Source: Planctomycetota bacterium
GTDB lineage: Bacteria; Planctomycetota; Planctomycetia; Gemmatales; Gemmataceae
Length of the DNA: 54,996 nt
Assembly (NCBI GenBank): GCA_021325115.1
Contig: JAJPHU010000195.1
Location: 1 to 54,996, forward strand
Direction of reading: 5' to 3'
The number at the start of each line of letters is the position of its first letter. The first letter of the stretch is position 1. A program made the position numbers and the translations under genes. Below the pieces are notes generated by a model that saw only the letters and a program-made list of their open reading frames with translations, was not told the DNA's origin and ran no database searches. Below, piece after piece: positions 1-8,729 of the stretch.

Positions 1-1043
1 ACGGTTCGCGCCGAAACATCGATAACACCGGTGCCGACGATTGCTTCACGCGCATTTTCCAAAACGATGGCCAATACCTGCCGCAGCACTTCGACTCCCA
101 TAGCAACAGGCGGGAGGTCGGCAGGCAGATGCAGCTTGAACTGCACATCAGTACGCGGCTCGCCCCACAGCTCGGCCAGAACGTTAGCCAATTCCACTCT
201 TGTTCTCAAGCAGGACTTGGGAACTCTTACCTGCCGCCGCGCGAAGATGCGGAGCTGTTCGATATACTGGGCGCCGTTCCGGGCACTGCGGCAGATTTCT
301 GTCAAGAAATCGTGTAGCGGTGGACTGGAGGCGGCTTGGTGCATGAGGGCCAACTCGCTGAAACCGAGAATACCAGTGAGAATGTTGCCGAAATCGTGTG
401 CGAGGCGGCGGACGATACGTGCCGCCGCGTCCATTCGCTGTTGGCGGATGTCCCGCTCCAATGGCATGGCCCAAAACGCCGGTGTTTCATCACGCATCAA
501 TCGCTGCGTCAAGATCTGCCCTGCCAATACCAGCAGGGCAGCTTCCTTATCGCTCCAATGAGCACGGCTCTCGTCTTCCAGCCACAGCAGCAAACCGCCA
601 TGCTCTGGCGTCCCTAAATGCGTGAACAGGCAGCTGCCGCCTGCGCGTCGAGGGATCGTCAAAGCACCGATTCCGTTTGTGTTCCCAAGCTCTGCTTGGG
701 AACACACAGATGCGCAGCTCTGCTGCGCGCTCTGCCCATTGCCAGGATCGGAAGCTGAGTTTCCCGTCCTGCGTTCCCAAGCAGAGCTTGGGAACGAGAG
801 AATATCATCAATTATTGATCTGCTATCATCAATCGGTGCGGGATGGATGCACAGTGGTACGCCTTCGGGGAAAGTTGCCAGTCCTGCCGTGGTTGCCGCG
901 AAAGCGGCAGACAACTCCTCGAGCAATCTCTCCAGGTTGGTATGCTCTTCTGCGGGCAGAATCAGAAGGCGATGAATGAACTCCAGGATCGATTGGCTCG
1001 AATCGAGCCGTGGCATTTGCGGCTCCGTTGGCGCGCCTGGCAT
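1..1043 (-). CDS. Sensor histidine kinase, 3' end beyond left edge
   Basis: The reading frame runs leftward from an ATG at 1043, with a GGAG about 9 bases upstream, and is open to the window edge (347 codons seen). Residues 1-80 and 125-190 look like a regulatory sensor region with no confident domain. Residues 208-232 form a clear HisKA H-box (RLAHDFGNILTGILGFSEL) whose phospho-acceptor is H216. The segment near residues 320-340 (VLRQVLAIVLENAREAI) matches the N-box of the HATPase domain, so the ATP-binding part continues past the edge. Residues 82-123 are encoded by an in-frame palindromic repeat and are probably not part of the ancestral protein. No transmembrane helix is seen, so it is probably cytoplasmic. 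The partner regulator is not visible. Confidence 0.8.
   Translation of the reverse strand, partial: MPGAPTEPQMPRLDSSQSILEFIHRLLILPAEEHTNLERLLEELSAAFAATTAGLATFPEGVPLCIHPAPIDDSRSIIDDILSFPSSAWERRTGNSASDPGNGQSAQQSCASVCSQAELGNTNGIGALTIPRRAGGSCLFTHLGTPEHGGLLLWLEDESRAHWSDKEAALLVLAGQILTQRLMRDETPAFWAMPLERDIRQQRMDAAARIVRRLAHDFGNILTGILGFSELALMHQAASSPPLHDFLTEICRSARNGAQYIEQLRIFARRQVRVPKSCLRTRVELANVLAELWGEPRTDVQFKLHLPADLPPVAMGVEVLRQVLAIVLENAREAIVGTGVIDVSART
676..800. repeat. Palindromic element inside the histidine kinase gene
   Basis: Two perfect hairpins with 10-base arms, 681-703 (GTTCCCAAGC, loop TCT) and 773-795 (same arm, loop AGA), flank a third small palindrome near 710-725 (GCGCAGC/GCTGCGC). The whole block keeps the kinase frame open and adds about 42 residues. 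The same arm recurs at 21095 and 25221. Confidence 0.85.
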
Positions 1044-1221
1044 TGCGATAAGCTCCGTAGCAATCTCTTTTCTTACCGGTTCGCAGCGCCAGCAACGGCT
1101 AGCGGCCTTCTTGCTTGCGCTGTGGGCCGGCCATATTTTGTCTAACGTGAAAACTCTAGTACAAGAATGGAGGTTCGGTCAAATCAAGCAGACACGTTTT
1201 TCGCAAACGTTTGGCGAGTTG

Positions 1222-1250
1222 GTGTCAAGGTGATCCGCATCGAGTATAAT
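1222..1250 (+). promoter_or_regulatory. Sigma70-type promoter for the DJ-1/HAD pair
   Basis: A perfect -10 TATAAT at 1245-1250 is preceded, after a 17-base spacer, by GTGTCA at 1222-1227 (4 of 6 matches to TTGACA). It lies 55 bases before the 1305 start codon and points at that gene. Confidence 0.55.
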
Positions 1251-1304
1251 AAAGTTTCTTGCTCCCTCCCGGAGCTATTTTAGAGAGATATGAGGCACAT
1301 AATC

Positions 1305-1886
1305 ATGGCAGCGAAAAAAATCCTCATGTTGGTCGGTGATTACGTAGAAGATTATGAAGTCATGGTGCCTTTTCAGGCGCTGTTGATGGTCGGCCATACG
1401 GTCCATGCGGTCTGTCCGAATAAGACGAAGGGGCAGACGGTGCGGACGGCTATCCACGATTTCGAAGGCGATCAAACCTATAGCGAGAAGCGCGGCCACA
1501 ACTTCACGCTCAACGCCACCTTCGCCGAGGTCCGTCCAGAGTCCTACGACGCTTTGGTCCTCCCCGGTGGCCGAGCGCCCGAGTATCTGCGCCTCCATGA
1601 GGAGGTGCTGGGCATGGTGCGTCATTTTGCCGAAGCCAAGAAGCCGATTGCCGCTATCTGCCATGCCGCACAGCTCCTGGTTGCTGCCGGCATCGTCCAG
1701 GGCCGCAGTTGCTCGGCCTACCCCGCCATCGGCCCCGATGTGAAGGCTGCAGGCGGACGCTGGGTCGATATCGGTTTCGAGCAGGCGCACGTGGATGGCA
1801 ACCTCGTCACTGCAGCCGCCTGGCCGGCACATCCGCAGTGGTTGGCCCGCTTCCTCGACGTCCTCGGCACGCGCATCGAGCCGTGA
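1305..1886 (+). CDS. DJ-1/PfpI family protein (glyoxalase/deglycase or protease-like)
   Basis: A 193-residue single-domain protein of the class I glutamine amidotransferase-like fold. The nucleophile elbow [10 protein letters not shown] places the catalytic cysteine at C119, and an N-terminal acid-rich loop (GDYVEDYE) carries the Glu expected to polarise it. Family members act as deglycases, glyoxalases or small chaperone/proteases; sequence alone does not say which. The ATG at 1305 is chosen because GAGG lies 9 bases upstream and the protein then starts like its relatives; an in-frame ATG at 1290 is possible. A promoter sits just upstream. The HAD gene follows after 25 bases, suggesting co-transcription. 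Confidence 0.88.
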   Translation: MAAKKILMLVGDYVEDYEVMVPFQALLMVGHTVHAVCPNKTKGQTVRTAIHDFEGDQTYSEKRGHNFTLNATFAEVRPESYDALVLPGGRAPEYLRLHEEVLGMVRHFAEAKKPIAAICHAAQLLVAAGIVQGRSCSAYPAIGPDVKAAGGRWVDIGFEQAHVDGNLVTAAAWPAHPQWLARFLDVLGTRIEP

Positions 1887-1911
1887 TTTTCCTCGATCTA
1901 AGGATGTTTTC

Positions 1912-2604
1912 ATGCACGTTTGTTTATTCGACATCGATGGTACGCTCATCGCCAGCGGCGGCGCAGGCAAGGCGGCTCTGGAAGCAGCTTTGGCCGAGGA
2001 ATTCGGCGTCCCGCACATTCTCGATAAGTTACAACTGAGCGGTCGCACCGATCGCGCCATCATCGCCGATCTGTTCCGCCTGCACGTCATTGATGACACG
2101 CCGGAGAATCATGAGCGCCTGCTGGATGTTTACCTGCGCCATCTGCCGCGCTATCTGCACGCGGGCCGTGTGTTGCCCGGCATCACAGAATTGCTCGCTC
2201 AACTGGACGGACGCCCGGATGTGGCCGTTGGGCTTCTGACCGGCAACGTGCGCGCGGGAGCGAAAGCCAAACTGAGCTTCTTCGGTCTGTACCATTACTT
2301 CGCTTTCGGCGGCTACGGTGATCATCACCTTGATCGCAATGACGTGGCCCGCGAAGCATTGGCCGAAGTACACCGCTGTTTTCATGGTACGATCCGCCCC
2401 GAATGCATCTGGGTTATCGGTGATACGCCGCTGGACATTCGCTGCGCTCGTGCTATCGGCGCACGGGCTGTGGCGGTGGCGACCGGCTGGCATAGCTTGG
2501 CGGAATTGGCCGAACATCAACCGGATCTGCTCTTGTCCGATCTATCCAATCCGGCCTCGTTATTATCAAATTGGGAATCGCTTCTGAACGAGCCGGAAGC
2601 ATGA
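1912..2604 (+). CDS. HAD-superfamily hydrolase (phosphoglycolate phosphatase-like)
   Basis: 230 residues. Motif I is FDIDGTLI near the N-terminus (nucleophile D8, general acid D10), motif II is the Thr in VGLLTGN, and the motif III/IV region is WVIGDTPLDIRCARA. A helical cap lies between motifs I and II, as in Gph/PGMB-type phosphatases. The substrate is probably a small phosphorylated metabolite such as 2-phosphoglycolate, but this is inference. AAGGA lies 8 bases before the ATG; upstream in-frame codons overlap the DJ-1 gene and are unlikely to be used. The last five residues (NEPEA) and the stop codon come from a palindromic repeat, so the original C-terminus was probably replaced. Confidence 0.85.
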   Translation: MHVCLFDIDGTLIASGGAGKAALEAALAEEFGVPHILDKLQLSGRTDRAIIADLFRLHVIDDTPENHERLLDVYLRHLPRYLHAGRVLPGITELLAQLDGRPDVAVGLLTGNVRAGAKAKLSFFGLYHYFAFGGYGDHHLDRNDVAREALAEVHRCFHGTIRPECIWVIGDTPLDIRCARAIGARAVAVATGWHSLAELAEHQPDLLLSDLSNPASLLSNWESLLNEPEA

Positions 2605-2640
2605 GTGACGGACTGTCTGTCGCTTACGCTTCCGACTCGT
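2587..2640. repeat. Palindromic repeat, 'cgagccggaagc' family
   Basis: An imperfect inverted repeat of about 54 bases with arms ACGAGCCGGAAGC and GCTTCCGACTCGT and an inner GACGG/GTCGC pairing. It begins inside the HAD coding sequence and supplies its stop codon. Related copies are at 23156-23210 and 52617-52672. It could also fold as a terminator, although no T-run follows. Confidence 0.75.
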
Positions 2641-2660
2641 AAAGTTGGATCTGCATGTGT

Positions 2661-3746
2661 TTAGGCGAAATCCTCTTCGTACAGATATTGCCTCTGCGCC
2701 AATTCCTCTGCAGTCTGTTGATTATCGACGCGGAGGGCGGGACCAAGCACCCGTCGCAGCATATTGATGCCTGTTTGCGTCAGAGCATTGCGCTCGATGT
2801 CGAGCAATTTCAGCCGTCGCAGGTCCGGACAATCAGCCAGGATGCGCGCGCCGGTATCCGTGATCTCGCCATGCCGCAGGTCAAGTATTTTGAGACGTTT
2901 AAGGATTCCGGAAGTAACAATTTCCGTGCATCCGACATCGCCGAGGTCGGAGCAGTGCAGTTGCAGATGGATCAAATTGCGCAAGTGCTGCGAGTGGACA
3001 ATAGCACGGATCCCCGTTGCATCGATGCAAGGCTCCTCGAAACTGCATGGATGTAACAACAAATGCGTAAGATTTCTTAGAGCTGAATTATCTGCCAAAA
3101 CTTCCAGTGGATAACGATCGTTCAAATAATATACTTGCAGGATACGGAGAGACGATATATTAGATAAAGCAAAGAGGTGAGCGGCATCGTATCCCTGAGC
3201 GAATAAGCGCAATTCTTCGATGCGGGGTAGTTTGGCAATCAGTTCGGGGAGAAGCGGAGAAGATGGCATGGCGCCTCTTGAGCCACCCAATTGGAAGACT
3301 TGCACATTGCGCAGAGAAGGCGAGTTCCGCAGCACTGCTTCAACCAGGCCGTCATCGTATTCCAGAATTAGTTTGCGAAGCAACCGTGCCGCCGGCGCCA
3401 AATACAGTAATAGTTCTGCATCAGCGCGGTGAACATCATCCCCAACATCGCGCACAATGAGTGTGTCGAGCCAGCCGCGGACAAAGTGATATTCAAGACC
3501 CGGATTGTAAACTAAGGTGCCTAGCCATGCACGTTCGTTTTCCCCAAGGAGTTCCTTGGCGCGGGTCTGCAATTTCCGCCGCTCTGCCTCGCTTCGCTGT
3601 GGATCCTCCAAAGCGAGTTGCACCTGAATGAATTCGCCGCGGGGATCGCCCTGTTCTTGCAGATAATCAGCGTAGGCATAGTGCGCCGCCAGATCGTCGG
3701 GGTTCTCGACGAGAGCGGACTCCAAGGCATCGCGGAGAGAAAGCAT
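2661..3746 (-). CDS. TIGR02996 domain protein with leucine-rich repeats
   Basis: 361 residues from the ATG at 3746. Residues 1-60 are a TIGR02996 domain: helix, then YADYLQEQGDPRGEFIQVQL and a Glu/Arg-rich helix. This domain is typical of Gemmata and relatives. The rest contains degenerate leucine-rich repeats, clearest in the last third (LKILDLRHGEITDTGARIL, LKLLDIERNALTQTGINML). Such proteins are thought to mediate protein-protein contacts; no catalytic motif is seen. The frame extends 29 codons upstream, but the domain normally begins at MLSLRDAL, so the shorter start is used. It sits alone between the HAD gene and the sulfatase. Confidence 0.85.
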   Translation of the reverse strand: MLSLRDALESALVENPDDLAAHYAYADYLQEQGDPRGEFIQVQLALEDPQRSEAERRKLQTRAKELLGENERAWLGTLVYNPGLEYHFVRGWLDTLIVRDVGDDVHRADAELLLYLAPAARLLRKLILEYDDGLVEAVLRNSPSLRNVQVFQLGGSRGAMPSSPLLPELIAKLPRIEELRLFAQGYDAAHLFALSNISSLRILQVYYLNDRYPLEVLADNSALRNLTHLLLHPCSFEEPCIDATGIRAIVHSQHLRNLIHLQLHCSDLGDVGCTEIVTSGILKRLKILDLRHGEITDTGARILADCPDLRRLKLLDIERNALTQTGINMLRRVLGPALRVDNQQTAEELAQRQYLYEEDFA

Positions 3747-3889
3747 GGCGACATCCCGGCAAACATACGAACGACACCTATTCAGTTTATGCACAATCGC
3801 CGCGTCACCAAAGGTCTCACCTGCCCGCAGCACAAATAAGGGAAGAAGTTGTCCTTCCAGGCGCTGCGGACGAGTGGAGTTTTGTTCCT

Positions 3890-5302
3890 TCAGGGAGAAG
3901 CATCCTTTTTCCGGCGCGGCATTGCCGCATGAACGCGGTCGCGCCAGGCGGCCAGTTTCCGCTGCAATTCTTGCGCTTTCTCTGGCATTTGACTTTTCAG
4001 GTCTTTTTTCTCGCTAATATCCTCCTTGATGTTGTACAATTCGATCCGACCATCCTCGAAGAACTCCAGCAGTTTGAAGTCGCCAGCACGAATGGCACCG
4101 ACCGGTGTGGTACGCCACTGTCCTGGCCCTCTTGCTTGCAGGTAGCCCGGGAAGTGCATATAGATCGCCTCGCGAGAGAGTTTCGCACGGGCGTCTTTCC
4201 ACACAGGCAACAAGCTGATACCGTCGAGTGGTTGCGCCGGCGTTTTGGCGCCAGCCAATTCGACAAAAGTCGGAAAGAGATCCACATGGATGACGGGTTC
4301 CTCGCATACGGAACCGGGCTGGATAACACCGGGCCAGCGGACAAGGAGGGGCGTGCGGATGCCACCCTCGTACAACATGCCCTTGCCGCCGCGTAACGGT
4401 GCATTATCGGTGACGCTCCGCGCCCGGACACCGGCGGCCTCATAGCCGCCGACGCCGCCATTGTCGGAAGAGAAAAGGACCACAGTATTGTCGGTCAGCT
4501 GCAGTTCGTCGAGTTTGGCCAAGATACGACCGACGCTCTGATCCACGCTGTCGATCATGGCTGCATAAACCGGATCATGGTGCCCTCCCACAGGCTTCTT
4601 CTTCTCGTATTTGGCGACAAGTTCCTTTTTGGCCTGGTAGGGCGAATGGACAGCAAAATGGGGCAAGTACAGGAAGAAAGGATGGTCCTTGTTCTTCTCG
4701 ATGAAGCGGATGGCCTGATCGGTGAGGAAATCGGCAAGGTAGGCACCGGGAGGCACAGCGACCTTCGGCGTCGTTCGGAAGTCGAAGTGTCGGCCCATCG
4801 AGACGACGGCTTCATCGAAGCCGCGTCGCGACGGGTGGTAGTCGCCCTGCTCGCCCAGGTGCCACTTGCCAAACAGGGCAGTGTGATAACCGGCATCCTT
4901 GAGGACTTGCGCCACGGTGACGCGGTCCAGCGGCAGCCGGGTCTGGTTCACCGGCACATCCATCGTACGGAAACGGGCCTGGCCGCGCTCGAGACTGCCT
5001 ACGGTGTAGACGCCGGTTCGCGGGGCATACTGCCCGCTCAGAAGGGCAGCTCGCGTCGGTGCGCAGTTTTGGCAGCTGTAGTAACTGGTGAACTTCATCC
5101 CTTCGCGGGCCAGGCGGTCAATAGCCGGAGTCTCATAGTATTTCGATCCCATACAGCCGACATCCGTCCAGCCGAGATCATCGGCGAGGATGAAGACGAT
5201 ATTCGGCCGCCCCTTGGTTGGTGTTTCCGCAGCGGTGCTGCTGGAGAGGACCACCGTCCAAGCCAGAGCGGCAAAGAAAATAAAACGTTGAAATCGTTGC
5301 AT
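3890..5302 (-). CDS. Secreted sulfatase (arylsulfatase A-type)
   Basis: 470 residues. Residues 1-25 are a Sec signal peptide (MQRFQRFIFFAALAW then a hydrophobic core, cleavage near STAAE). The metal site NIVFILADDLGWTDVG and the sulfatase signature C80-A-P-T-R84 follow; C80 is the residue converted to formylglycine by a maturase. GKWHLGEQ and SSDNGGVGG are further family motifs. The enzyme should hydrolyse sulfate esters, probably of algal or other polysaccharides, in the periplasm or outside. Planctomycetes carry many such genes. GAGG lies 9 bases before the chosen ATG; a GTG 30 bases upstream is possible. No maturase or carbohydrate-active gene is adjacent. Confidence 0.93.
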   Translation of the reverse strand: MQRFQRFIFFAALAWTVVLSSSTAAETPTKGRPNIVFILADDLGWTDVGCMGSKYYETPAIDRLAREGMKFTSYYSCQNCAPTRAALLSGQYAPRTGVYTVGSLERGQARFRTMDVPVNQTRLPLDRVTVAQVLKDAGYHTALFGKWHLGEQGDYHPSRRGFDEAVVSMGRHFDFRTTPKVAVPPGAYLADFLTDQAIRFIEKNKDHPFFLYLPHFAVHSPYQAKKELVAKYEKKKPVGGHHDPVYAAMIDSVDQSVGRILAKLDELQLTDNTVVLFSSDNGGVGGYEAAGVRARSVTDNAPLRGGKGMLYEGGIRTPLLVRWPGVIQPGSVCEEPVIHVDLFPTFVELAGAKTPAQPLDGISLLPVWKDARAKLSREAIYMHFPGYLQARGPGQWRTTPVGAIRAGDFKLLEFFEDGRIELYNIKEDISEKKDLKSQMPEKAQELQRKLAAWRDRVHAAMPRRKKDASP

Positions 5303-5388
5303 GCAAGATCCCTCTGGTTCCCTTCTCTTCACTAAGGATAGAGAAAAACAAATACCTCACCAGTCTGCCGCATAAGTGAGGGAGGGCA

Positions 5389-8300
5389 CTACCCTTGCGT
5401 GCGCGGCGGACTGGTAGAATTTTGTCTCTCGCGCTTTAACACGCGCAAGAACAGTTCGCGTGTCCGTTTCCGGTGTTGCTCCAACTCGGCGAGGAAGCGT
5501 TTACCTGTCTCGTAACCGAGACGCCGGGCCAGCTTGTCGATTTCCTCCGGCGTTTCTGGCACTTCGTCGATGCTGCGATTGTGGACAATACGGAGACGAT
5601 TTTGCACACGCAACAGGAAATCGTAGGCAGCGGTCAGATCCTTCTGTTCTTCCTTACTCAACAGTTGGGCCTGGTGCAGTGCCTCAAGTGCTTGCCAGGT
5701 ATTCGGTAGACGCAGAGCAGGGCATTCGCGTCCATACTTGATCTGCAAGAGTTGCACGAGAAACTCAACATCAGCCAGCCCGCCGGGACCACGCTTGAGA
5801 TTGGTCGGCGGCCGGCTCGCTTGCAGACGCTCGCGCATGTCCTGGATCTCGTCAACGATTTCTGGATGCCAGGGCAATCCATACGCTCCCTCGGCGACGG
5901 CAGCCATCACTTCCTGAGCAAAGGCAGCATCGCCGTAGACGATGCGGGCGCGCGTCAATGCCTGGCGTTCCCACAGCTGTGCCCCGCCTTCGGGATGAGA
6001 AGTGCTATCCTGCTGCGTGATGAAATAGCGGCGAAACTCACTCAGCGGGATGACCAAGCTGCCCGATTTGCCGGTCGGCCGCAGCCGCATGTCGATGGCG
6101 TACAGTCGGCCCATCGGCCCCTGGTAACTGGCCGCCTTGATGATGTGCTGGGCCAATTCGGTGAAGAAGTGATAGTTGTCCGTCAAATCAAAGCGATCGA
6201 AGCGTGTGGAGCCGGGCGGTGGCTGAGTGCGCCCATCTCCTTCGTAAACCATCATCAAATCGAGATCGCTATGGTAGTTCATTTCTCGGCCGCCGAGCTT
6301 GCCCAGGGCCAGGATGGCGAAGCGGCTCGGTTGGCCGGCACGCGGACCTTCGCTCAGTACCGGCACGCCGAATCGTTTCACCAACGGCGCATATTGCCGC
6401 GCGGCGATCTGCTCCAGCAACACCTCGGCCAGGTCACTTAGCGCTGCCACCGTCTCCTGAATGGAATCTTTGTGGAGAATGTCGCGGACGCCGATGCGCA
6501 GCAGCTCCTTGTTCTGGAAACTGTGCAGGATCGGCTCCAGATCGGAAGCGCCGCGGCACAGGTCGGCCAATTCGCTCTGCAATTCTGCGATACTGCGCGG
6601 CTGATTGAGGACCAGACTGTCGAGCAGTTCGTCAATCATGCCGGGATTGTTGATGAGGATCTCCGAGAGAAATTGGCTCCAGGCGCATAGATCGACGTAA
6701 AGTTTCAGACTCGGCGGATTAAAGCTAAACAACTCCCACAACACCGTCTTGGCGCCAAGCGAGTTGGTGACTTTTTCGAGGTTAACCAGGGCCATGTCGG
6801 GATCGGGTGTGTCTGCGACGGCGCGGAGCAGGGCCGGTGCGATGCTGGCGAGGAAATGCCGGCAGCGTCGCGTGGACAGAAACGGCACCGACTCCTGAGC
6901 CAGCTGCACCAGGTTGTGATACGCTCCCTGTACGTCGCGGAAAGGATAACGGCCCAGGACGGCGCGGATCGTTTCCGGATCGGGATTGGTGTCGAGGATC
7001 AGGTCGGATTCCGGCTCCGACTCTTCAGCCTCGCCGGCAAAAGTCTCATGGAGTAGATGATCGAGAATACGTCTTGTCAGCTCTGTTTTCTCCTTATAAT
7101 CACGCAGGAAGGCTTCCAAAGGCCCCCGATCGTGACCTGAATAACCCATGCGCAGAGCGAGCTTGCGCAGCTCCTCTTCGCCTTCCGGGAGGCGGTGCGT
7201 TTGCAAATCGAAGAGCAGTTGCAAGCGATGCTCAACTTTGCGCAGAAAACGATAGGCATCATCGAGGACGCGATATTCCTGGTCGGTCAAGCAGCCGACG
7301 CGCTCCAAGGCGGACAGGGCAAGCAAAGTATTGCGCTGGCGCACTTGCGGCAGTTCGCCGCCGTTGAGCAGTTGCAGGAATTGAATGGTAAATTCAATAT
7401 CACGGATGCCACCGCGTCCGGTTTTGACTTCCGTATCGCTGGCGCCGGCCTGATTGGTTTTGTGCTCGATGCGCCGCTTGATTGCCTTGATCTCGTTGAT
7501 TTCGGCAAAAGAGAGATATTTGCGATAGACAAATGATTCAATAGCTTGTAAAAAACGCTGGCCCAGCACCAAGTCGCCAGCAACGGGACGAATCTTGATG
7601 AGTGCCTGACGTTCCCAGGTGCGGCCCATCGCATCGTAGTAGGCCAGCGTGCTGTTCAGCGACCGCGCCAGCGGGCCGCGCTGCCCTTCTGGACGTAAAC
7701 GCAGATCAATGCGGAAGGCATGGCCGCGGTCGGTGTGCGATGATAACAGGCGTACCACCTCCGTGACGATGCGAGCAAAAAATTCATCATTGCCGACGCT
7801 GGTGATGCGCTTACCGCGTGTCGTGCCTTCTTCGGAATAGACGAACATCAAATCGATGTCGCTGGAGTAATTCAGCTCCTCGCCGCCGTGCTTGCCGAAC
7901 GCCAGAACGACGCATGTTACCGGCCGGCCGTCCTCGGTGCAGGGTTGGCCGAAACGTTTGCCGGCATGACGCAAGGCGACGTTCAGGGCGACCTCGATGG
8001 CAACATCGGCGACGTGGGCGATGTCGCGAGTGATTTCCTCAAGCGGCCGATCACGGATGATGTCATTGGTGCCGATGCGCAGCATCTGCCGCTGGCGAAA
8101 CCGACGAAAGGCGCGGAGTACGGCCGAATCTTCGTAGGCGGCATCGACTTCGGCTTGCAGTTGCGTTTGCAGTTCCTCCTTGCTGGGACTGCGACGCAAC
8201 GGCACGTGCAGCATGTCGAGGTAATCTGGATTAAGACTTAGCAGATCGCTGAATGTCTGGCTGGTGCTGAACAGATGCAGCAAAATTTCCAGGAGCCGAG

Positions 8301-8574
8301 CGCGATTTTCCAGAAGGCCGGGAAGTTGTGTCACGGCAGCCGGATTGGCGAGGAAGCGTTCGAGGTTATTCAGGGCCATGTCCGGATCGGGACAGCGTGG
8401 CAGCAAACGTCCTAGCGGCGTGCAGAGTTCGTTCAGACTATCCAGCGATAATACTTTGGCCAGACCGGTCAGATTACGCCAGCCGCGCTCCAGATCACGC
8501 AGACGCCAGGTGCGCAACAACGAACGGGCGCCCATGAGCGAATCGACACAGTTCCGCAATTGTTCCAGTTGCAT
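5389..8574 (-). CDS. glnE: Bifunctional glutamine synthetase adenylyltransferase/removase
   Basis: 1061 residues, close to the family's 950-1000. Two nucleotidyltransferase domains are visible: FGKHGGEELNYSSDIDLMF (near residues 226-244) for de-adenylylation and LGKLGGREMNYHSDLDLMM (second half) for adenylylation. Each has the G-G and D-x-D metal motif and is followed by a helical GlnD/PII-uridylyltransferase-like domain. The protein modifies a tyrosine on glutamine synthetase according to nitrogen status, working with PII. No clear Shine-Dalgarno precedes the ATG at 8574; an alternative start is not obvious. Neither glnA nor glnB is near. The downstream sulfatase shares the strand but not an evident function. 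Confidence 0.95.
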   Translation of the reverse strand: MQLEQLRNCVDSLMGARSLLRTWRLRDLERGWRNLTGLAKVLSLDSLNELCTPLGRLLPRCPDPDMALNNLERFLANPAAVTQLPGLLENRARLLEILLHLFSTSQTFSDLLSLNPDYLDMLHVPLRRSPSKEELQTQLQAEVDAAYEDSAVLRAFRRFRQRQMLRIGTNDIIRDRPLEEITRDIAHVADVAIEVALNVALRHAGKRFGQPCTEDGRPVTCVVLAFGKHGGEELNYSSDIDLMFVYSEEGTTRGKRITSVGNDEFFARIVTEVVRLLSSHTDRGHAFRIDLRLRPEGQRGPLARSLNSTLAYYDAMGRTWERQALIKIRPVAGDLVLGQRFLQAIESFVYRKYLSFAEINEIKAIKRRIEHKTNQAGASDTEVKTGRGGIRDIEFTIQFLQLLNGGELPQVRQRNTLLALSALERVGCLTDQEYRVLDDAYRFLRKVEHRLQLLFDLQTHRLPEGEEELRKLALRMGYSGHDRGPLEAFLRDYKEKTELTRRILDHLLHETFAGEAEESEPESDLILDTNPDPETIRAVLGRYPFRDVQGAYHNLVQLAQESVPFLSTRRCRHFLASIAPALLRAVADTPDPDMALVNLEKVTNSLGAKTVLWELFSFNPPSLKLYVDLCAWSQFLSEILINNPGMIDELLDSLVLNQPRSIAELQSELADLCRGASDLEPILHSFQNKELLRIGVRDILHKDSIQETVAALSDLAEVLLEQIAARQYAPLVKRFGVPVLSEGPRAGQPSRFAILALGKLGGREMNYHSDLDLMMVYEGDGRTQPPPGSTRFDRFDLTDNYHFFTELAQHIIKAASYQGPMGRLYAIDMRLRPTGKSGSLVIPLSEFRRYFITQQDSTSHPEGGAQLWERQALTRARIVYGDAAFAQEVMAAVAEGAYGLPWHPEIVDEIQDMRERLQASRPPTNLKRGPGGLADVEFLVQLLQIKYGRECPALRLPNTWQALEALHQAQLLSKEEQKDLTAAYDFLLRVQNRLRIVHNRSIDEVPETPEEIDKLARRLGYETGKRFLAELEQHRKRTRELFLRVLKRERQNSTSPPRTQG

Positions 8575-8729
8575 GTCATGATCGCAGGAGAGGAAGCTAT
8601 GGTTAGGAGAAAGCGAAATCCTTCAACACACGATTAGCTCCGTATTGATTCAAGCCGAGATAAATACAGCTCCAGAACATGTTAGAGTTTGCTCCATGAT
8701 GATTCTTCTGGATTCGTGGCCCTTGTCGA

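Noticed and set aside
1088..1132. Possible degenerate palindrome upstream of the kinase
   Set aside because: Only the right side resembles the 39902 element; pairing is weak.
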